Source: Treponema sp. (GTDB taxonomy: Bacteria; Spirochaetota; Spirochaetia; Treponematales; Treponemataceae). From it: 8,154 bases of DNA. Below the pieces are notes generated by a model. The model was not told where the DNA came from, did no database searches, and was given only the letters and a program-made list of their open reading frames with translations. This document shows positions 1 through 6,711 of this stretch, piece by piece. A program made the position numbers and the translations under genes. Numbering within the stretch: the stretch's first letter is position 1; every line of letters begins with the position of its first letter. The stretch is taken from contig JAFLSP010000082.1 of assembly GCA_022510885.1 (NCBI GenBank), forward strand, positions 1-8,154. The letters run 5' to 3'.

Positions 1-90
1 CGCCTCAAGCTCGTCGAGCGGGCGGCGCAGAACCTCGGCGACGTACTTTCCGCCGTACTGGTCAAAAAATCCGTTTGTTGAATCCGTCAT
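1..90 (-). CDS. trpB: Tryptophan synthase beta chain, N-terminal 30 codons (runs off the window)
   Basis: TrpB is the pyridoxal-phosphate subunit that condenses indole with serine to give tryptophan, in an alpha2-beta2 complex with TrpA. Only the first 30 codons are present. They read from an ATG at 90 and include FFDQYGGKYVAEVL followed by LDELE, which matches the conserved TrpB N-terminus (usually F-G-x-[FY]-GG-x-[YF]-V-P-E-x-L ... LEELE). The pyridoxal-binding lysine and other catalytic residues lie outside the window. The start is supported by GGAG six bases upstream (minus strand). The gene begins 18 bases after the trpCF stop, so it is very likely cotranscribed with it. trpA is expected next, to the left, but is not seen. 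The identification rests on a short stretch plus strong operon context. Confidence 0.9.
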   Translation of the reverse strand, partial: MTDSTNGFFDQYGGKYVAEVLRRPLDELEA

Positions 91-108
91 AATCATCTCC
101 AAATAAAG

Positions 109-1641
109 TCAGATTGCCGCGCCGATTTCTGCAAAAAATGAGCGCAGTTTTTCGCGGTCTTTTTTGCCGGGCACAGACTCGATGCCGCTTGCTGCGTCAA
201 TCAGTTCGGGGTGGAAGGTATTGCAGACGGCGCGGACGTTTTCAGGTGTTATGCCCCCGGCGAGCCACAAGCGTGTTTTGCGGGCAACTTTTTCCACGAA
301 TGCGTCCGCAATGCGCGTTCCCGTGCCGCCGGGCATCAAGCCGACTTTCGCATCAATAAGAATGCGCGGCTCTCCGCGCAGACGTAGCGCGTCGATATGA
401 GCAATATCGGCTTCATCGCTCACATTAACCACGGCGTAATGGGCGAGGTCTGCGTCGTCTGTCGCAAAGAACGCCTCCGCACAGCCATGCAGCTGCACAA
501 AATCCAGCACGCCTTCACGCACGAGGCGGCGCACGGTCTTTCCGTCGTCCGTATCCACGTCAACAATGACGCCGACCAGTTTCGGTGCGGGTTTTCCCGA
601 TTGTCGCGCTTGCGCGCGGAGTGTGTTGCTGATATGACGCACGGTTGCTTCGTCAGCACGGCGCGGGGAAGCATCCCAGAAGATGAAGCCTAGGAAATCC
701 GCGCCCAGTTCGGCGGCTTTCTGCGCGTCGGCAAGATTGGTCAGCCCGCAGATTTTGACAAACGGTCTTTCGCGTGGTTTTGCCGCAAATTCCAGCCATT
801 GCGCGGCGTTGTGCGTGAGAGGTGCGCCGGTGAATGCGCTTACCAACGCTTTAGCGTCGGCGGGATTACGGGCGGCGGCTTCCCCAAGCAGCATTCCTGT
901 GAACCCGAGGCTTCCCGCAAATCGCGCCGCCTGGGGGGTGCGGATGCCGCTTTCAAAAATACACCGTGCGTCCGCGCCAAAGATTGCCCTGATGCGCGAA
1001 AGCATCCGCGCGGGCGTGAGCAAATCAATGGAAAAATCCTGCAAGTCACGCGCGTTCACACCGCATACGATGTGCGAGGCATCCACGTGTCTGACGACTT
1101 CGGCGAGTTTTTGCAGGTCGTCGGCGTGGCGCACTTCGATGAATGCCGTCATGCCGCGTTGGACGCACGTTTGCGCCATGACCGTTAGCTCGTCAGCGGA
1201 AAGAATGCGTGCGATGAGCAGAACGGCATCCGCACCCGCGCGGTAGGCAACGTCAATTTCTTCGGGGAAAAGCAAAAAATCCTTGCGCAATAGAGCGACG
1301 CGCGGTACACCGGTTTCTGCGGTGTATTCGTCTGCGGCTTGAGCAGCTGCTTGCAAGTCGTCTAGCCCACCCTTGAACCAGTGCTGCTCGGTCAGCACGG
1401 AGATGGCGCGCGCACCCGCGGCGGCATACTGCCGTGCCGTCTGTGCCGCATCCAGTTGCGGTGCGATGTCACCTTTGCTTGGCGACGCACGCTTTATTTC
1501 AAGCACGACGCCTTTCTGTGCGATGAACGGCACGGGGGCAGCGCGGACTCTCCGTTCGGGAACGGTCGCTCCCAGCGTGTAGCCGAGCGCGGCGATGTCG
1601 GCACGGCGGCGGTCGGTGATTTCCTGTAGGATGTCGTGCAT
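109..1641 (-). CDS. trpCF: Bifunctional indole-3-glycerol phosphate synthase / phosphoribosylanthranilate isomerase
   Basis: This 510-residue cytoplasmic fusion carries out two consecutive steps of tryptophan synthesis: isomerisation of phosphoribosylanthranilate (TrpF half) and ring closure to indole-3-glycerol phosphate (TrpC half). Residues about 1-270 are the TrpC barrel, with the EIKRASPSKG phosphate and substrate motif at 48-57, the catalytic lysine in LLRKDF (K120), E169 in FIEV, N196 in VNARDL and FESG at 229-232. Residues about 293-510 are the TrpF barrel, with the catalytic cysteine in VKICGLTN (C298), VQLHG at 382-386, the catalytic aspartate in LIDAK (D430), the PGGTGT phosphate loop at 437-442, LAGGITPENV at 460-469 and SGIES at 485-489. 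Both halves are full length with no missing key residue seen. The order (C before F) is that of the enterobacterial fusion. The ATG at 1641 is preceded by GGGAGG with a 6-base spacer, and the gene starts 14 bases after the trpGD stop. Confidence 0.97.
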   Translation of the reverse strand: MHDILQEITDRRRADIAALGYTLGATVPERRVRAAPVPFIAQKGVVLEIKRASPSKGDIAPQLDAAQTARQYAAAGARAISVLTEQHWFKGGLDDLQAAAQAADEYTAETGVPRVALLRKDFLLFPEEIDVAYRAGADAVLLIARILSADELTVMAQTCVQRGMTAFIEVRHADDLQKLAEVVRHVDASHIVCGVNARDLQDFSIDLLTPARMLSRIRAIFGADARCIFESGIRTPQAARFAGSLGFTGMLLGEAAARNPADAKALVSAFTGAPLTHNAAQWLEFAAKPRERPFVKICGLTNLADAQKAAELGADFLGFIFWDASPRRADEATVRHISNTLRAQARQSGKPAPKLVGVIVDVDTDDGKTVRRLVREGVLDFVQLHGCAEAFFATDDADLAHYAVVNVSDEADIAHIDALRLRGEPRILIDAKVGLMPGGTGTRIADAFVEKVARKTRLWLAGGITPENVRAVCNTFHPELIDAASGIESVPGKKDREKLRSFFAEIGAAI

Positions 1642-1655
1642 AGGATGCCTCCCGC

Positions 1656-3263
1656 TTATGCCAAGGTCTCGCTTGCTCGGACAATGTCCGCGAGCTTTGC
1701 GCGCGCCGTGCCGTCCGCAATCGCGGCAACCGCCCGGTCGTACCCGTCCTTGATGGTGCGCGCCTTTCCGCTGATGTACAGCACCGCGCCGGCGTTCAGG
1801 GCGACTGCCGCCTTGATGGTCGGTCGGCCGCCTCCGTCAAGCACCTCGCGCGCGAGCGCGGCATTCTCCGCGCCGCTTCCGCCGGCTAGTTCGCTTGCGT
1901 CCGCGTTCGTGATGCCGTATTTTTCCGGCTCAATCACATAGCGGTATTCCTTGCCGTCCTCGTTGATTTGGAACACGTCGGTGGGAACGCAGGGGCTGAT
2001 TTCGTCGAACCCGTCCCGGCTCGCCACCACCATGACGCGCTTTGCCCCCAGGGATTTTGCGGCGTGCGCGTAGTCCTCAAGCAGGGCGGCGCTGTATACG
2101 CCGAGCACCTCATATTCCGCGCTCGCGGGGTTCAGCAGCGGACCGAGCACGTTGAAAATCGTCTTGATGCCGAGCGCCTTGCGGACGGGCGCGGCGAAGC
2201 GCATGGCGGCGTGGTAAACAGGCGCCATCAAAAAGCCGAAGCCCGTCTGCCTGACCAGTTCCGCCGTCTTTTCGGGCGATGCCATGATTCTGATGCCGAG
2301 GTTCTCGAAAAAATCCGCTGCGCCCGACTTGGATGAGACCGCGCGGTTTCCGTGCTTCGCCATGGGCTGCCCGCAGCTTGCCGCCACGATTGCCGACAGC
2401 GAGCTGATGTTGAAGCTGCCCTTGCAGTCGCCGCCCGTCCCGACGACTTCTGCAAGCCCGCGGCTTTCGAGCGGGAAGGGGGTCTTCTTTTTGAGCAGCA
2501 CTTCCGCGCAGCCCGCCATCTCCTCGGCGGTAGGAAGCCCGCGCGCGCTCATGGCGGTGAGGATTGCGGCGGTCACTTTTTCGTCCAGCGTGCCGTCGGT
2601 CAGGTTCTCCATAAAAAGCGCGGCCTGCGCGCGGGAAAGCGGCTTTTTCTCGTCGATGAGCTGATTCAGGTACTGCGCGACGGGCAGGTTCTCGCGGCGG
2701 TAGTGCAGGAACGCGCGGAACAGGTCGTCGCCTGCCTGCGAGGCGATGCTCTCCGGGTGGAACTGCACGCCCTCAATCGGCAGCGTCTTGTGGCGGATGC
2801 CCATGATGTCGCCATCTTTTGCGCGCGCCGTCACCTCAAAGTCGCCGCTGAGCGTGCTTTCGTCGATGACAAGCGAATGGTAGCGCGTGAACGACCCGCT
2901 TTTCCCGATGATGCGGAACAGCCCGCGCCCGTCAAAGTCCATCTCCTCCACGATGCCGTGGCGGATGAACTTTGCCTGCACGATGGTCGCGCCGAACGCC
3001 TGGCCGATTGCCTGATGCCCCAGGCAGATGCCCAAAATCGGCACTTTGCCCGCAAAATGTCGAATTGCTTCTATTGAAATGCCTGCATCTGAGGGCGTAC
3101 CCGGACCGGGGCTGATGACGAGGAAATCCGGCCTGAGCGACTCGATGTCTGCGACGGTCGCTTCCTTTGAGCGCACCACCGCCACCGTGTCACCGCTCAG
3201 CCGCTCCAGCGACTGCACGACGTTGAACGTAAATGAATCATAGTTATCGACGACGACTATCAT
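1656..3263 (-). CDS. trpGD: Anthranilate synthase glutamine amidotransferase fused to anthranilate phosphoribosyltransferase
   Basis: This 535-residue fusion supplies ammonia from glutamine to TrpE and then transfers phosphoribose from PRPP to anthranilate. Residues 1-190 are a class I glutamine amidotransferase: DNYDSFTFN at 6-14, SPGPGTP at 51-57, the nucleophile C80 in GICLGHQAIG, and the H169/E171 partners in QFHPES. Residues about 198-535 are the TrpD fold: GTGGD (275-279) for PRPP, KHGNRAVSSKSGAADFFENLG-like phosphate and anthranilate-binding segment at 303-323, NVLGPLLNP at 371-379, and DGFDEISP at 417-424 where metal-binding acidic residues are expected. Both domains look active. The fusion makes a 1:1 supply of TrpG and TrpD, as in Escherichia coli. 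The ATG at 3263 follows GGGAGGT with about 5-6 bases of spacing and lies 12 bases after the trpE stop, consistent with tight coupling to trpE. The stop is TAA. Confidence 0.97.
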   Translation of the reverse strand: MIVVVDNYDSFTFNVVQSLERLSGDTVAVVRSKEATVADIESLRPDFLVISPGPGTPSDAGISIEAIRHFAGKVPILGICLGHQAIGQAFGATIVQAKFIRHGIVEEMDFDGRGLFRIIGKSGSFTRYHSLVIDESTLSGDFEVTARAKDGDIMGIRHKTLPIEGVQFHPESIASQAGDDLFRAFLHYRRENLPVAQYLNQLIDEKKPLSRAQAALFMENLTDGTLDEKVTAAILTAMSARGLPTAEEMAGCAEVLLKKKTPFPLESRGLAEVVGTGGDCKGSFNISSLSAIVAASCGQPMAKHGNRAVSSKSGAADFFENLGIRIMASPEKTAELVRQTGFGFLMAPVYHAAMRFAAPVRKALGIKTIFNVLGPLLNPASAEYEVLGVYSAALLEDYAHAAKSLGAKRVMVVASRDGFDEISPCVPTDVFQINEDGKEYRYVIEPEKYGITNADASELAGGSGAENAALAREVLDGGGRPTIKAAVALNAGAVLYISGKARTIKDGYDRAVAAIADGTARAKLADIVRASETLA

Positions 3264-3275
3264 GCTGACCTCCCG

Positions 3276-4760
3276 CTATCGTTTTGTTCCGTCAAGCACC
3301 GCACGGAGCGCGCCCAGCTTTTCGTTGGTCTCTTCCCATTCGCGGTCGGGGGTGGAATCATAGACGATGCCGCCCCCTGCCTGCAAGGTCCAGGTGCTGC
3401 CCTGCTTGAGCGCAGTGCGGATGGCAATGCAGAAATCAAGGTCGCCGTTGCTTTGCAGGTAGCCCACCGCGCCCGCGTAGAACCGCCGCTTGGTTTTCTC
3501 AAGGCGGCTGAGGATTTCTATCGCGCTGATTTTGGGCGCGCCGCTCACCGTGCCCGCCGGGAACGCCGCACGGAGCACTTGAATCTGCTTGATGCCGTCC
3601 TGCACACGTCCCTGCACGTCGCTCACAATGTGCATAAGATGGCTGTAAAATTCTACGTCCATAAAGCGCGTTACTTCCACCGAGCCGCTTTCGCACACGC
3701 GCCCCAGGTCGTTGCGCGCCAGGTCCACGAGCATCAGATGCTCGGCTTTCTCCTTGCCGTCGTTCAGCAGTTCGGCGCGCAAGGTCTCGTCCTCGGCGGC
3801 GTTCTTGCCGCGACGCCGCGTTCCCGCAATCGGGCGGATTGAAGCGATGCCGTCGCGCACGCGCACGAGGCTTTCCGGCGACGAACCAATCAGCTGCCGT
3901 CCGCCAAAGTCGATGTAAATGAGGTAGGGCGAGGGATTGACCGAACGAAGCCGGCGGTAGATTTCGAGCGCGGAATTGGCGCAGTCCAGCTGAAGGCGGC
4001 GCGAGGGCACGGCCTGGATGAGGTTTCCTGCCACGATTTCTTTTTTAAGCGCGAGCACCTTCTCCTTATACTCGCGCTCGCTTTGCGCGAGGTCGGTCAC
4101 GGTGCGCACCGGCTCCGGGTCCTCCGGCGGGGCGAGGTAGGTGAAGTCCATGTCGTCCAGCCGCTTGGTAAGCTTTGCGAGCGCGGCGGCAAGGTCGATT
4201 TGGTGCTCGTTGTAGTTGAGCGCGAACACGTGCAGTTTTTCGGTGAAATGGTCAAAGACGATGTAGAGATGCCCGGCGATGAATTCGCTTTCGGGAATGC
4301 GCAGCTCGTCGGCCTGCGGGGCAAGCGTTATCGTGTCACAGCGCGCGCAGAATTCGTAGCCGAGGTAGCCGATGCCGCTTGCGGGCACGGGAATGCTGTT
4401 CGGCACGAGCGCGCCGCTCTCGTCCCTCACGGCGGAAAGGTCATTCTGCTGTGCCACGTAGAGCAGCGCGTCGAGGATGTCGGTCTGATGTGGTTTCCTG
4501 CTCCCGCGCGCGACGGTCTCCGCGCCGTCTGCCGTCTGCGTGAACGGCACGCGCCGCCCGTCAATCAAAAACGCTATGCCGTCATCGTCCTGCACGACGT
4601 GGAATGCCTCCTCGGTCATCAGGATGGAATACCGCTGCTTCCCGCGCGCGAACGACGCGCTTTCCAAAATGACTTTTGCCCCGATTTTCCGCGCGAGCGA
4701 GAACGGCGTGTACCGCTCGCACGGCGCGCAGACATACAACGAATCGCTTCTTGCCGCCAT
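3276..4760 (-). CDS. trpE: Anthranilate synthase component I
   Basis: TrpE converts chorismate plus ammonia (from the TrpG domain encoded next) to anthranilate and pyruvate, the committed and usually feedback-controlled step. The protein is 494 residues, normal for the family. Residues about 15-190 are the N-terminal regulatory region, with ILES at 31-34 and RYSI at 43-46, which correspond to the tryptophan-binding LLES...RYS signature, and GYLGYE at 131-136. Residues about 225-490 are the chorismate-binding domain: NPSPYL at 275-280, GSSPESLV at 292-299, PIAGTRRRG at 310-318, AEHLMLVDLARNDLGRV at 339-355 with catalytic H341, FPAGTVSGAPK at 400-410 and AGGGIV at 461-466. The ATG at 4760 was chosen because the open frame continues upstream only as antisense of the neighbouring gene, while GAGGTG and a near-consensus promoter sit directly before this ATG. 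Unusual: two CxxC pairs at 11-14 and 138-141. A PabB assignment is unlikely given the trpGD-trpCF-trpB neighbours. Confidence 0.97.
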   Translation of the reverse strand: MAARSDSLYVCAPCERYTPFSLARKIGAKVILESASFARGKQRYSILMTEEAFHVVQDDDGIAFLIDGRRVPFTQTADGAETVARGSRKPHQTDILDALLYVAQQNDLSAVRDESGALVPNSIPVPASGIGYLGYEFCARCDTITLAPQADELRIPESEFIAGHLYIVFDHFTEKLHVFALNYNEHQIDLAAALAKLTKRLDDMDFTYLAPPEDPEPVRTVTDLAQSEREYKEKVLALKKEIVAGNLIQAVPSRRLQLDCANSALEIYRRLRSVNPSPYLIYIDFGGRQLIGSSPESLVRVRDGIASIRPIAGTRRRGKNAAEDETLRAELLNDGKEKAEHLMLVDLARNDLGRVCESGSVEVTRFMDVEFYSHLMHIVSDVQGRVQDGIKQIQVLRAAFPAGTVSGAPKISAIEILSRLEKTKRRFYAGAVGYLQSNGDLDFCIAIRTALKQGSTWTLQAGGGIVYDSTPDREWEETNEKLGALRAVLDGTKR

Positions 4761-4764
4761 ACCG

Positions 4765-4771
4765 CACCTCT
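4765..4771 (-). promoter_or_regulatory. Ribosome binding site of trpE
   Basis: Read on the minus strand the bases are AGAGGTG, with the GAGG core six bases before the ATG at 4760. This site fixes the start of trpE, because the open frame itself runs on for another 1 kb upstream. It lies only a few bases from the predicted transcription start. Confidence 0.75.
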
Positions 4772-4781
4772 CAATGGCGTT

Positions 4782-4810
4782 ATTGTAGCGGGAAACGGTG
4801 TTACTGTCAA
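4782..4810 (-). promoter_or_regulatory. Sigma-70 type promoter of the trp operon
   Basis: On the minus strand a perfect -35 box TTGACA (4810-4805) is followed after exactly 17 bases by TACAAT (4787-4782), five of six matches to the -10 consensus. The predicted start is near 4775, giving a leader of about 15 bases before the trpE ATG. This is read directly from sequence; the start site is inferred from usual spacing. So short a leader argues against attenuation and for control by a DNA-binding repressor. Confidence 0.85.
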
Positions 4811-4819
4811 TAGAAACAC
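4798..4819. promoter_or_regulatory. Candidate operator: 22-base imperfect palindrome over the trp -35 box
   Basis: The arms are GTGTTACT (4798-4805) and AGAAACAC (4812-4819), separated by 6 bases. Seven of eight arm positions pair. The site covers the whole -35 hexamer of the trpE promoter, so a bound dimer would block RNA polymerase. It lacks the CTAG cores typical of the enterobacterial TrpR box, so the cognate regulator is unknown. The symmetry is seen directly; the operator role is inferred. Confidence 0.5.
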
Positions 4820-4839
4820 GGGGAGGACGCACGGGGTAC

Positions 4840-4867
4840 TTTACTTTTGCGTGATTTTCGGTACAAT
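4840..4867 (+). promoter_or_regulatory. Probable promoter of the GGDEF-FHA-phosphatase cluster
   Basis: A -35 like TTTACT (4840-4845, four of six matches) is followed after 16 bases by TACAAT (4862-4867). The predicted start is near 4874-4875, about 12 bases before the ATG at 4887. The -10 hexamer is identical to that of the divergent trp promoter, and the two -35 boxes are only 29 bases apart, back to back. Confidence 0.6.
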
Positions 4868-4877
4868 ACTGTACAGT
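4868..4877. repeat. Perfect 10-base palindrome at the predicted start site of the GGDEF gene
   Basis: ACTGTACAGT is fully self-complementary and begins on the base after the -10 box, ending just before the ribosome binding site. Its position would suit a repressor site. TACTGT, overlapping its left arm (4867-4872), also occurs at 4802-4807 inside the trp operator candidate. Function is inferred; a 10-base palindrome can occur by chance. Confidence 0.35.
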
Positions 4878-4882
4878 GGGAG
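4878..4882 (+). promoter_or_regulatory. Ribosome binding site of the GGDEF gene
   Basis: GGGAG lies four bases before the ATG at 4887. Spacing is a little short. It favours this ATG over an in-frame GTG at 4851, which has no such site and would sit upstream of the predicted -10 box. Confidence 0.65.
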
Positions 4883-4886
4883 TTAT

Positions 4887-6689
4887 ATGATACTGACCGT
4901 AAAAAACCGCAGCGCGTTGCTCGACAAAGACTTGCGCGTCGTTCCCGAGCACACGACCAAGGACTTCTTCACCTATTTCGATTTCCAGTGCGAGCATATC
5001 ATTGACTTCGTGCATCCCGATGAGCAGCAGCGTTTCGTCGATTTGGTGACGGGCAAAGGCGGGCGGGACGATAACCGTTCCGACGTGTTCCACCTGTTCA
5101 GGAACACGGGGCAGTACTGCTACAATTTCGTCACGGTGCGCAACGTCAAGGGCGATTATGCGGCGCGCATCCGCCTGTTCGACATCTACGAGGCGATTGA
5201 ATTCGCGCGGCTGGCGGCAGAGGAGAACGGGAAAATCCGTGCCGCGCTCGGGCTGACGGACGAATACCTGTTCTCCTATCGGATGTCCGACACGCTCTTC
5301 CGCATTTCCCATTACACGCAGGGACGCGAGGTCACGGTGTACGAGATGCCCTTTGCCACCTGGAAGAAGCAGGTGGTCGCCGACGGCTACGTGCCGGAGG
5401 ACGAAGTTCCTAAACTTGACACGCTCGGCGCGGACTTTGCCGAATTCCCCGCGAACTTCACCGTGAAGTTGCGCTGCGCCATCCGCACGGGCGGGGCGGT
5501 CATGGAGAATCTGCGGTTCATCGGCACGCGCCACGAGAGCGTGCATGAGGGGCATGAGGAGCGCTTCATGATGGGGCGCATCCTCACGGACGAATCGCTC
5601 CAGCAGATTCACCACGCGCACAATTTGCTCGATGAGCTGCACCTGGACGACCTCTCGCAGGTCTACAACAAGAAGACGATAGAGAACCACGCCGAGCAGA
5701 AAATCAAGGCGAAGTCCGCCGCGAGCTTCGCGCTCGCCATCGTGGACCTTGACCACTTCAAGCCGGTGAACGACCTGTACGGACACATGGCGGGCGACCG
5801 CGTGATTGCCCGCGCCGCCGCCAAGATGAAGGAAATCGTGGGCGACGACGGCGTGGTGGGACGAATCGGCGGCGATGAATTCATGCTCATCCTTGACGGC
5901 ATCGACAACGTGCAGATTCTGCGCGGGATGCTGCGCTCCGTGCTCGTGCAGATGCGCAAGGAATTTGAGGGCAACTTCGAGGGCATCAGCATCACCTGCT
6001 CAATCGGCGCGGCGGTCTATCCCACCAACGGCACGACCTACGACGAGCTGTTCCAGAAGGCGGACTTCTGCCTGTACCGCGCCAAGGACAAGGGGCGCGA
6101 CCGCTACGTCTTTTTCCGCGACGACCTGCACGCCAAGGACTACGCGGCGGCGCAGAAGGCGAAGAGCGGCGGCAAGAAGGCCGAGGGGCGCGAGATGCAG
6201 GAGTTGCAGTATATGCGCCACTACGTGCAGCAGCTCGTCATCGACCCGCACAAGGCGGTGCGGGACGCGATGCGCCACATGCTCGGCACCTACGCCGCCG
6301 ACAACATCTCCATCTATTATGGAAAAGATATGCGCCGCGTGCTTTCGGTAGGCGTGGAGCGCGCCGAAAGCGCGGAGGCAAAGTACGCGCTGGAGGACGA
6401 GTTCAGGTCGCTCTTGCAGGACGGCTCGCACGTGCTCGTCAACTTTGTCGGTTCGGTGCCCGATTCCGCCACCCGGCTGATTGAAGAACTGCGGCGGCGC
6501 GGGCAGCAGTCGTCAATCCAGTGCATCATCGGCACGGCAGACGACATCCGCGGGCTGGTCTCGTTCGACCGCCTGTTCATGGCCTCGCAGTGGGCAGACT
6601 ACGAGGTGAACTGCGCGCTGCTGTTCGCCGCGAGCCTGCATTTCGTGGACTTGTCGGTGTTCGAGGACGACACGCTGGCAACATGCTGA
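4887..6689 (+). CDS. PAS-like / GGDEF diguanylate cyclase with C-terminal GAF-like region
   Basis: This 600-residue protein probably makes cyclic di-GMP from two GTP. Residues about 20-105 look like a PAS fold (FDFQCEHIIDFVHPDE at 31-46). Residues about 120-235 may be a second PAS-like region. A short helix (236-255) leads into the GGDEF domain at about 255-412: VYNKKT at 259-264, IVDLDHFKPVND at 285-296 with metal ligand D287, YGHMAGD at 298-304, and intact RIGGDEF at 326-332. The usual RxxD inhibitory site would start nine residues before GGDEF, but glycines occupy the R and D positions, so product inhibition by that site is not expected. A charged linker (413-440) precedes a C-terminal region (about 445-595) with GAF-like character, including IRGLVSFD at 554-561. 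No transmembrane segment or signal peptide is seen, so it should be cytoplasmic. It is divergent from trpE and leads a likely operon with the FHA gene 22 bases downstream. PAS and GAF calls are by eye and less certain than GGDEF. Confidence 0.9.
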   Translation: MILTVKNRSALLDKDLRVVPEHTTKDFFTYFDFQCEHIIDFVHPDEQQRFVDLVTGKGGRDDNRSDVFHLFRNTGQYCYNFVTVRNVKGDYAARIRLFDIYEAIEFARLAAEENGKIRAALGLTDEYLFSYRMSDTLFRISHYTQGREVTVYEMPFATWKKQVVADGYVPEDEVPKLDTLGADFAEFPANFTVKLRCAIRTGGAVMENLRFIGTRHESVHEGHEERFMMGRILTDESLQQIHHAHNLLDELHLDDLSQVYNKKTIENHAEQKIKAKSAASFALAIVDLDHFKPVNDLYGHMAGDRVIARAAAKMKEIVGDDGVVGRIGGDEFMLILDGIDNVQILRGMLRSVLVQMRKEFEGNFEGISITCSIGAAVYPTNGTTYDELFQKADFCLYRAKDKGRDRYVFFRDDLHAKDYAAAQKAKSGGKKAEGREMQELQYMRHYVQQLVIDPHKAVRDAMRHMLGTYAADNISIYYGKDMRRVLSVGVERAESAEAKYALEDEFRSLLQDGSHVLVNFVGSVPDSATRLIEELRRRGQQSSIQCIIGTADDIRGLVSFDRLFMASQWADYEVNCALLFAASLHFVDLSVFEDDTLATC

Positions 6690-6711
6690 GCATTGGTAGA
6701 GGAGGAACGCG

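Noticed and set aside
2352..3077. 241-codon plus-strand open frame inside trpGD
   Set aside because: It is antisense to a well-conserved fusion enzyme and is without motifs or its own ribosome site.
4083..4886. Plus-strand open frame extending upstream of the GGDEF gene
   Set aside because: It is antisense to trpE and shows no domain. The promoter and GGGAG before the ATG at 4887 set the start.
4761..4886. trp leader peptide, T-box, TRAP site or enterobacterial TrpR box
   Set aside because: The predicted leader is about 15 bases and holds no Trp-codon run. No T-box bulge sequence, GAG/TAG triplet series or CTAG dyad is seen.
4851..4886. Alternative in-frame GTG start for the GGDEF gene
   Set aside because: It has no ribosome binding site and lies upstream of the predicted -10 box, so it would not be transcribed from that promoter.
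4761..5786. Minus-strand open frame continuing upstream of trpE for about 340 codons
   Set aside because: It is antisense to the GGDEF gene, has no family motifs, and the promoter and ribosome site directly before the ATG at 4760 give normal TrpE length.
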